Position numbers and translations under genes: made by a program
The notes under the pieces: generated by a model
Seen by the model: the letters and a program-made list of their open reading frames with translations, nothing else
The model's database searches: none
Told to the model about the DNA's origin: nothing
In this document: one piece after another, positions 26,037-32,918 of the stretch
How positions within the stretch are numbered: the stretch's first letter is position 1
Layout: each line of letters opens with the position of its first letter
NCBI GenBank assembly: GCA_041650035.1
Contig: JBAZLY010000001.1
Location: forward strand, 1-64,000
Direction: 5' to 3'
Origin: JAQUQI01 sp041650035
GTDB lineage: Bacteria; Omnitrophota; Gorgyraeia; JABMRG01
Length of the DNA stretch: 64,000 bases

Positions 26037-27110
26037 TTATACATTAAATCTTATCTCTAAAAGATCTCCGTCTTCGACAATATAGTCTTTGCCCTTAAGA
26101 TACGCCTTCCCGGCTTCTTTTACCTTTATCTCGCTGCCCAGACTGATTAGGTCGTTATACTTTATCACTTCAGCCCTAATAAAACCTTTTTCCAGGTCGG
26201 TATGTATAGCGCCTGCCGCTTGCGGCGCGTAACTACCGCAAGGCACAGTCCACTGTCGCACCTCATCGTGACCGACGGTAAAAAAAGATAAAAGGTCTAG
26301 GGCCTTTATGCAAAGCTGGGTAAGCACATAGATAGCCGGTCTCTCTATACCAAGCGCTGACAGGAATTGCGCCCTCTCCTGCTCTGTCTCTAAAGAAACT
26401 ATCTCTGATTCAACCTTAGCACAGGCGGTCATTAAATACAGGTCACAGCTTTCATACCTTTTTTGTATATCACGGCACAGGGCATCATTCAACAGGTCTT
26501 TCTCCGATATGTTCAACACTATCAACATCTTTTTCAGGGTCAGGAAAGGATAGCTTGATATAACGGCCTTTTCCTCATTCTCAAGACCCAGCATCCGCAC
26601 GGGCAGGCCTTTGTCAAGATGCTGCTTCAACTTCCCAAGCAACTCTTTTTCTTTTACCGCCTTTTCATCCTTAATCTTCTTCAGGTTCTTTTCGATACGC
26701 TCAAGCCTTTTTTCTATAAAAAGCATATCGTGGAGTATGATCTCTGAATTAATATTGTCTATATCCCTTTGAGGATCAACTGAACCGGCGACGTGGTAAA
26801 CTGATTCATCATGGAAACACCTGACTACATGACATATGGCATTAAGCTCGGCTATATCCTTGAATATGCCGTCCTGGGAAAAGGAATCCTTCTCTATCTT
26901 AGGCAAAAGCTCTATCTCGACCTTGGCCCTTACCTGTTTTTTAGGATTATACATGCAGACAAGCTTATCAAACCTGCCGTCCTTTATCTCCGCGGCTCCT
27001 TTAATTGGCTTATCGGATATCAGGTCTTTTTCAGTAAGAGGGTACTTGGTGAGCGCTTTAAAAAATGTTTTCTTTCCAACCTGGGGTAGTCCTATAATTC
27101 CTATCTTCAC
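26037..27110 (-). CDS. ychF: YchF-type GTPase/ATPase, divergent
   Basis: 357 residues from the GTG at 27110 (GAGG 9 nt upstream). The C-terminal TGS-like part is clearly YchF (SFFTVGHDEVRQWTVPCGSY, QAAGAIHTDLEKGFIRAEVI, GKDYIVEDGDLLEIRFNV), as is VVRCFHDES. G1 reads GLPQVGKKT; G4 reads LNISE, the NxxE form linked to ATP use in this family. The G2 region and the G3 motif (normally DIAGLVKGA) are replaced by unrelated, shorter sequence (IELLPKIEKDS). It follows fusA. A divergent YchF paralogue is possible. Confidence 0.82.
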   Translation of the reverse strand: MKIGIIGLPQVGKKTFFKALTKYPLTEKDLISDKPIKGAAEIKDGRFDKLVCMYNPKKQVRAKVEIELLPKIEKDSFSQDGIFKDIAELNAICHVVRCFHDESVYHVAGSVDPQRDIDNINSEIILHDMLFIEKRLERIEKNLKKIKDEKAVKEKELLGKLKQHLDKGLPVRMLGLENEEKAVISSYPFLTLKKMLIVLNISEKDLLNDALCRDIQKRYESCDLYLMTACAKVESEIVSLETEQERAQFLSALGIERPAIYVLTQLCIKALDLLSFFTVGHDEVRQWTVPCGSYAPQAAGAIHTDLEKGFIRAEVIKYNDLISLGSEIKVKEAGKAYLKGKDYIVEDGDLLEIRFNV

Positions 27111-27115
27111 GACTA

Positions 27116-27202
27116 TTACCTCATATGCGGTTTCGCGATGCGCATGCACCGTGTCATTACATTACCTATAAGAAAACCTGACACCCGGCAAACCGGTATC
27201 AT
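27116..27202 (-). CDS. Possible 28-residue leader ORF upstream of ychF
   Basis: ATG at 27202 is preceded by GTGGAGGAAATT, a strong ribosome-binding site with good spacing. The frame runs 28 codons (MIPVCRVSGFLIGNVM onward) and stops with TAA 5 nt before the ychF GTG; its last codons carry the ychF ribosome-binding site. Translational coupling is plausible. The peptide itself is not recognised and may be incidental. Confidence 0.35.
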   Translation of the reverse strand: MIPVCRVSGFLIGNVMTRCMRIAKPHMR

Positions 27203-27260
27203 AATTTCCTCCACGCGCGTTAATGGCAATACCTGCAAAAAACATACAAAGAGAAAGCCG

Positions 27261-29366
27261 TTACTTGTGTCTGGCCTCTTTTGCCTGCCTTACCTCTTCC
27301 AATATCTTTTCAGTAAGGTCATTCGGCGCCTTCATATACTTTTCAAAATGCATGGAATACACGGCACGCCCGCTGCTTATGGTCCTTAACGACGAGGCGT
27401 AACCAAACATCTCGGATAATGGGGTCTCTGCATTTAAGATCTGCTGATTTGCCTTTGCCTCCATGCCCATGATCTTGCCTCTTCTGGAACATATATCACC
27501 CGTAATATTGCCCATATATTCCTGGGGGGTCGTTATCTCAACAGACATATAAGGCTCCAATATAACAGGGCTCGCTTTCAAGAACGCGTTTTTAAAGCAC
27601 TCTGCCGCAGCAAGTTTAAACGCGAGTTCAGAGGAATCCACTTCATGATACGAGCCGTCAATCAGGGTAACCTTTACGTCAACAACAGGGTATTTCGCGT
27701 AAACACCTTTCTGCATAGCCTCTATAATACCTTTTTCCACCGCCGGGATATATTCCTTCGGGATGCTTCCGCCTTTTATGGCATTGACAAACTCGAATCC
27801 CTTTCCGGATTCAACAGGCTCTAAGACAATCTCAACATGGCCGTATTGGCCCCTGCCGCCCGTCTGCTTAACATGCTTATAGCTCTCCTGGCAAGGCTGC
27901 AAGATAGTCTCCCTATACGCCACCTTTGGCGCTCCAACATCAGCTATGACATTAAACTCGCGCTTTAACCGGTCAACTATTATATCGAGATGCAGCTCCC
28001 CCATTCCTGACAATATGACCTCTCCCGTTTCCCGATCTGTCTTAACGGTAAATGTGGGGTCTTCCTCTGCCAGCCGCATAAGCCCCTTGCCCAACTTATC
28101 CTGATCGGACTGACTCTGAGGCTTGACGCTCAACGACATTACAGGTGCCGGAAATTCAATAGCCTCCAACAATATAGGGTTATTCTCATCGCAAAGGGTA
28201 TCCCCGGTAACGGTGCGATCCAGGCCTATGGCCGCGGCAATATCGCCTGTATATATATCCTCGCGGGGCTCCCTGTGGTTGGCGTGCATCTGTAATATCC
28301 TGCCCACCCTCTCTTTTTTCCCCTTAGTGGCATTCAAGACATACGAACCTGCCTTCATGCATCCGGAATATACCCTGAAATATATCAATTTACCCATATG
28401 AGGGTCTGACTGCACCTTGAATGCCAAAGCAGAAAACGGCTCATCGTCACTCGGTTTTCTTTCAAGCAGTTTTTCGGGATTATTAGGGTCTGTGCCTGCA
28501 ACAGGCTTCTCATCTATCGGGGAAGGCAAATAGTCATTGACCGCATATAAGAGCCTCTGTATGCCTTTATTTTTAAACGCCGAACCGCAGAGTATGGGGA
28601 CTATCTTGTTTGCGATAGTCCCTTTCCTGATGGCCTTCATCAATTCATCGTTGGTAATACTGTCCTCATTCTCTATATATTTCTCCATAAGGTCATCACA
28701 AACCTCGGCGGCCCTCTCCACCATAATATGCCTGTATTTTTTAGCCTGTTCCATGTATTCAGCGGGTACATTCTCTACATCGAAATCCTGGCCCTTGGAT
28801 TCATCATCATAAATATAAGCCTTCATGGTTACAAGGTCAATAATACCCTTGAATTCATCTTCAGCGCCAATAGGTATCTGCAATGGCAGAACGACAGCGC
28901 CTAAATCCTTCTCGATATCCTCTTTTACCGCGAAAAAATCCGCGCCTACACGATCCATTTTATTGACAAAGGCTATCTTAGGCACATTATATTTGTCTGA
29001 TTGCCTCCATACGGTTTCAGATTGAGGCTCAACACCGCCAACAGCGCAAAATACCGCTACAGCACCGTCTAATACCCTTAGGCTTCTCTCCACCTCAACA
29101 GTAAAATCAACGTGTCCGGGAGTATCAATAAGGTTGATCTTGCAGTCTTTCCAGTAACAGGTAGTTGCCGCGGATGTAATCGTGATACCCCTTTCCTGCT
29201 CTTGCACCATCCAATCCATCTACGCCTTACCGTCATGAACTTCCCCTATCTTGTGAGACTTGCCGGTATAAAAGAGTATACGTTCGCTTAAAGTCGTTTT
29301 TCCGGCATCTATATGCGCCATTATACCAATATTTCTGACCTTGCTTAAATCGATTAAACGTGCCAT
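27261..29366 (-). CDS. fusA: Elongation factor G, interrupted by in-frame amber codon
   Basis: From ATG 29366 (CAGGAGAG upstream) the frame gives MARLIDLSKVRNIGIMAHID with the P-loop AHIDAGKTT, 48 codons ending GEVHDGKA; then TAG at 29220-29222; then in the same frame MDWMVQEQERGITITSAATT and 640 more intact residues through domains II-V. Total 700 codons is normal for EF-G. The stop sits where homologues have a residue before MDWM (Gln in some), so CAG to TAG is the simplest change. The downstream frame alone (27261-29219) lacks G1. TAG ends secE, nnrD, pdxJ and fabH here, so it is a normal stop in this genome. Sequence error, recent mutation, suppression, or split translation by restart at the adjoining ATG are all open. 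Confidence 0.85.
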
Positions 29367-29385
29367 TTTCTCTCCTGTTTTAAAT

Positions 29386-29424
29386 AAAAAACCTTCTCTT
29401 GGTCAACCTAACACCAGAAGAAGG
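29386..29424 (-). terminator. Attenuator-like hairpin in the fusA leader
   Basis: Minus strand: CCTTCT-TC-TGGT, 9-nt loop, ACCA-AG-AGAAGG, then TTTTTT. It lies between the fusA promoter (29455-29483) and the fusA ribosome-binding site, 20 nt before the start, so it would stop leader transcription rather than end mfd. A competing stem TAACAC (just upstream) with GTGTTA (overlapping the TGGT arm and loop) could act as antiterminator. Confidence 0.55.
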
Positions 29425-29454
29425 CCGCGTGTTATATAGATTGATTTACCGCAT

Positions 29455-29483
29455 ATGATATATTATTTTAAAAAATATGTCAA
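29455..29483 (-). promoter_or_regulatory. Sigma-70-type promoter of fusA
   Basis: TTGACA (29478-29483), 17-nt spacer, TATCAT (29455-29460) on the minus strand, about 90 nt upstream of fusA and just after the mfd stop. Gives fusA its own transcript with a leader of about 80 nt. Confidence 0.7.
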
Positions 29484-29536
29484 TAATATCTTTAAAAAGC
29501 GGTAATGTTACCTCCAATCTGCCCCAAAAAACCTGC

Positions 29537-31471
29537 TCATCGCCTAAACATGACCTTATGCCGGTCAACGGCATCCCTCAACAGACGGCAATAAAGGTCG
29601 AATCCTACAGCGGCGATATAGCCATGCTGCTGGGTACCTAATATATTACCTGCGCCCCTTATCTGCAGATCCTCCATTGCTATTTTAAATCCCGATCCGA
29701 GCTGGGTAAAACGCTCTATTGCCAAAAGCCTGCGGCGCGAATCCGCAGGGACATCACATTTAGATACCAGGCAAAGGCAGAAGGCCTTAACATTAAACCT
29801 GCCGACCCTGCCTCTTAACTGATAGAGGTCCGCCAGTCCGAATTTATCCGCGTTATTGATAATAATGGTATTTGCGTTCGCTATATCAATGCCTGACTCT
29901 ACTATTGTCGTTGATACCAAAACATCTATATTACCTTTTATAAAATCCAGCATCACGGCCTCAAGCTCTTTTGCTGACATCCTGCCGTGCGCTAAAGCGA
30001 CACGGATACCGCTACCGCAAAGGCCCCGTATCCTTTGAGCTATCTTATCAATACCCTCTATCCTGTTATTAATAAAATATACCTGCCCTTTTCTGGATAT
30101 CTCATTTAATATAAATTTTTTTAACAGGCCATCATCGTAGGCAGAGATAATTGTCTTTATCGGCAGCCTGTCAGGCGGCGGGGTATTTATAGCAGACATA
30201 TCCCTGGCACCCGTAAGAGACATATAAAGTGTGCGCGGTATAGGCGTAGCCGTCATTGTGAGCACATCTACAAGCAGCCTTAGGGCCTTGAACCTTTCCT
30301 TTGCCTTTACACCAAAACGCTGCTCCTCGTCAATAACAACAAGGCCGAGATCTTTAAATATTATATCATCTGAAAGAAGCCTGTGTGTCCCGATAACAAT
30401 GTCTATACTTCCATCTTTTAGCCCGGTAAGCACCTGGACCTGCTCACTCTTTGTGCGAAACCTTGAAAGCATCTGGATATTTACAGGGTAATGCTTCATT
30501 CTAACACAGAATGTATTATAATGCTGTTCAGCCAGTATGGTAGTCGGGACAAGGATAGCCACTTGTTTATTGTCCATTACGGCCTTGAATGAACCCCTTA
30601 AGGCCACTTCTGTTTTGCCATACCCGACATCCCCGCATAATAATCTATCCATAGGCTTTGAGGCCTCCATATCAGCCTTGACCTCGGAAGAGGCCTTCGC
30701 CTGATCTATGGTATCCTTATAAGGAAAGGATTCCTCTATCATTTTCTGCCAATCCGAATCCTTTGAAAATGAGAACCCCTTAAGCTTCATGCGGCTTGCC
30801 TGCATATGAAGAAGCTCAAGGGCATACGAAGCGGCTATCCTCTTGGTCTTGTCTTTGGCCTTCTGCCATGCCTTTGAACCAAGCCTGCTTAATCTTGGGG
30901 CATGCTTATAAAAACTAATGTATTTTTGTATTAAATTTATCTCGCGGGCAGGGACATATAACTTATCCTTATTTGCATATTCTATTAGCATATAGTCATT
31001 GACAGTCCCTGTATGCTCTTTTACCTTTCTAATCCCTTTGTATATACCTATACCATGGTCTATGTGGACAACAATATCTCCTGAGATGATATCCACAAAA
31101 TTATCAATAGGGATGGTCTCGCCCGGGCCTGAAGGGATGTCCTTTTTGACATGTCCGTGGCTTGCCGCGCGGGGGGGTATTATGGCTATCTGGTGCAGGG
31201 ATAACATCTCCGATGAAACAAGGCTGAAGGAATATATGGCGCTTATTTTATTATCGCAGAAATCAACCCTTACAGGCGAGTCATAATTCATCGGGAAGAC
31301 GTCAACTATACCGCCTCTATGCGCGAAATCCCCTTCTTGAAAGACAAAATCGGATGTAATATAACCTAAGCCGACCAGCTCTTTCAAAAACGTCTCTTTT
31401 TCCTTGTCCTGACCGCAGTATAATTTTATCGACCTGAACTCTTTGCGGATTTGGGGAAGGGATGTTTTCAT
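29537..31471 (-). CDS. mfd: Transcription-repair coupling factor Mfd, short form
   Basis: 644 residues against about 1100-1150. Present: the end of the UvrB-like domain 2 (GDFAHRGGIVDVFPM), the CarD-like RNA polymerase interaction domain (VVHIDHGIGIYKG), the SF2 translocase (GDVGYGKTEVAL, DEEQRFG, TATPIPRTLY, QLRGRVGR) and the TRG region (EDLQIRGAGNILGTQQHG). Absent: about 110 N-terminal residues, domain 1b/D3, and the C-terminal D7 domain; the protein ends at VGFDLYCRLLRDAVDRH. It could move stalled polymerase but lacks the parts that contact UvrA. The frame is closed by TAA 15 codons upstream of the ATG, inside a repeat. Confidence 0.88.
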   Translation of the reverse strand: MKTSLPQIRKEFRSIKLYCGQDKEKETFLKELVGLGYITSDFVFQEGDFAHRGGIVDVFPMNYDSPVRVDFCDNKISAIYSFSLVSSEMLSLHQIAIIPPRAASHGHVKKDIPSGPGETIPIDNFVDIISGDIVVHIDHGIGIYKGIRKVKEHTGTVNDYMLIEYANKDKLYVPAREINLIQKYISFYKHAPRLSRLGSKAWQKAKDKTKRIAASYALELLHMQASRMKLKGFSFSKDSDWQKMIEESFPYKDTIDQAKASSEVKADMEASKPMDRLLCGDVGYGKTEVALRGSFKAVMDNKQVAILVPTTILAEQHYNTFCVRMKHYPVNIQMLSRFRTKSEQVQVLTGLKDGSIDIVIGTHRLLSDDIIFKDLGLVVIDEEQRFGVKAKERFKALRLLVDVLTMTATPIPRTLYMSLTGARDMSAINTPPPDRLPIKTIISAYDDGLLKKFILNEISRKGQVYFINNRIEGIDKIAQRIRGLCGSGIRVALAHGRMSAKELEAVMLDFIKGNIDVLVSTTIVESGIDIANANTIIINNADKFGLADLYQLRGRVGRFNVKAFCLCLVSKCDVPADSRRRLLAIERFTQLGSGFKIAMEDLQIRGAGNILGTQQHGYIAAVGFDLYCRLLRDAVDRHKVMFRR

Positions 31472-31498
31472 TTCAACACGAACCTGTATTTGTTTAAC

Positions 31499-31647
31499 TA
31501 AATTCGCACTTATAACTTACGCTTTTCCTACGGTCGCGTAAACCTGCGTCAACATGCAGATCCTTCTAATGCTCCCGTTGGTCGCATTATCAGGATAAAT
31601 TCGCACTTATAACTTACGCTTTTCCTACGGTCGCGTAAGTTATGTGC
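31499..31647 (-). repeat. Direct repeat pair with two-tier hairpins between fabG and mfd
   Basis: A 43-bp sequence is repeated exactly at 31499-31541 and 31596-31638 (period 97). Between the copies is a hairpin (31561-31595): TCCT-GA-TAATGC, 11-nt loop, GCATTA-GA-AGGA. The second direct repeat plus flank forms a larger hairpin (31603-31647) with 11-bp stem ATAACTTACGC/GCGTAAGTTAT, a TT bulge and an outer GCAC/GTGC. Loops on the minus strand are GACCAACGGGA and GACCGTAGGAAAA, close to the GACAAAGAGGA loop of the tRNA-anchored elements. It lies 4 nt from the end of fabG's stop side and 28 nt before mfd. Confidence 0.8.
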
Positions 31648-31651
31648 TCAT

Positions 31652-32392
31652 TTACATAACCATGCCGCCATCAACCTTAATAACCTCGCCTGTGATATAA
31701 GACGAGCTGTCACTAACAAGGAAAAGAGCAAGATTTGCTACATCTAAAGGACTGCCAAGCGAATTCATAGGTATGAGTTTAAGCATCGCCCCTTTCTGTT
31801 CATCGGTCAGCTTATCCGTCATCGGCGTCCTGATAAATCCGGGGGCTATAGCATTAACATTAATCCCCCTTGAGGCAAGCTCTTTAGCGCTGCTCTTTGT
31901 AAGCCCTATCAATCCGGCCTTGCTCGCGGCATAATTAGCCTGTCCGGCATTGCCCATAATACCTATAATAGAGGCAATATTAACTATCTTGCCGTATCGC
32001 TGTTTCACCATGGGCCTGCATGCGGCTTTCGTAAAATTGAAGGCCCCCTTAAGGTTTACCCTTAATACAGCGTCCCAATCTTCTTCCTTCATGCGCATCA
32101 GCAACGAATCTCTTGTGATGCCGGCATTGTTGATGAGTATATCAACTCTGCCGAATTTGTCAAGGGTTTTATTGACCATGTTTTCACAGGAAACGTAATC
32201 CCCCACGTCCACTACCGATATGTCGCATTTCCCGGAAAAGGCCTCTATTTGAGACATCGCCCCGGTAAGCGCCTGCTGATTCACATCACACAAAGCAATA
32301 TCGGCGCCTTCCCTTGCCAAGGCAAGGGCAATCTCGTTTCCTATGCCTCTTGCGCCGCCTGTCACTATAGCAACCTTATTTTTTAATTTCAT
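31652..32392 (-). CDS. fabG: 3-oxoacyl-[acyl-carrier-protein] reductase
   Basis: 246-residue short-chain dehydrogenase. TGGARGIG cofactor motif, NNAGITRDSLL, catalytic Ser in NIASIIG and YAASK (Tyr/Lys) match FabG, which reduces beta-ketoacyl-ACP with NADPH. C-terminus ITGEVIKVDGGMVM is typical. The fatty-acid partners fabD and fabH are 9 kb away; acpP and fabF are not in the window, although acpP commonly follows fabG and here a repeat and truncated mfd occupy that place. Confidence 0.94.
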   Translation of the reverse strand: MKLKNKVAIVTGGARGIGNEIALALAREGADIALCDVNQQALTGAMSQIEAFSGKCDISVVDVGDYVSCENMVNKTLDKFGRVDILINNAGITRDSLLMRMKEEDWDAVLRVNLKGAFNFTKAACRPMVKQRYGKIVNIASIIGIMGNAGQANYAASKAGLIGLTKSSAKELASRGINVNAIAPGFIRTPMTDKLTDEQKGAMLKLIPMNSLGSPLDVANLALFLVSDSSSYITGEVIKVDGGMVM

Positions 32393-32456
32393 GGCACTCT
32401 ATGATTAACATATCAACAGGTAATTAGTCAAGTAAAATCTTAATCAACTTTAAAGA

Positions 32457-32837
32457 TTATTTTTGAGAAATTCTTTCCCAACTGGATAGCTTACCCTGGC
32501 TATCAAAATGAAAATATATCTTATCACCTTTAAAATATGTCGAAGCGGGCGGTTTATAAACCCATCTTGTGCCGTCATCTGCGACCGATACAGGCTGTCC
32601 GCATATCTTGACCAATTCCTGCTCCGAGATGCCCCGGCTTATGTCTCGACCGTTCAAAAATAACAATGCCTTTTGATAATTTAACCCGTCGGCCTTATCC
32701 TGCACCTCTATAGCATCCATACTGTCAGAAATGCCTTTAATCTTTCTAAGCTCCCCTGCGGGATATGACTGCTTGGCAGGAAAAATACAAACCATCAAAC
32801 ATACTATTAGTAATATTATATTATTATGTTTATTCAT
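32457..32837 (-). CDS. Small secreted protein of unknown function
   Basis: 126 residues: signal peptide (MNKHNNIILLIVCLMVCIFP, cleavage near AKQS or YPAG), then a domain with GISEQELVKICGQPVSVADD, and WVYKP, KIYFHFDSQGKLSSW. The middle resembles the short beta proteins of the SmpA/OmlA (BamE) type, where such small domains read G-x-P...W.Y...F.F..G.L; this is a weak, by-eye similarity. Lies between fabG and the phosphorylase-like gene. Confidence 0.65.
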   Translation of the reverse strand: MNKHNNIILLIVCLMVCIFPAKQSYPAGELRKIKGISDSMDAIEVQDKADGLNYQKALLFLNGRDISRGISEQELVKICGQPVSVADDGTRWVYKPPASTYFKGDKIYFHFDSQGKLSSWERISQK

Positions 32838-32918
32838 ATAATTTATAACCTATAATCGCATATTAACATTAAAGGAATGGATTTGCAATAAAAATTAGGA
32901 TAAGAAAATACTCTTTCT

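Noticed and set aside
29220..29222. TAG as a reassigned sense codon
   Set aside because: TAG is the natural terminator of secE, nnrD, pdxJ and fabH in this window, all ending at family-typical lengths.
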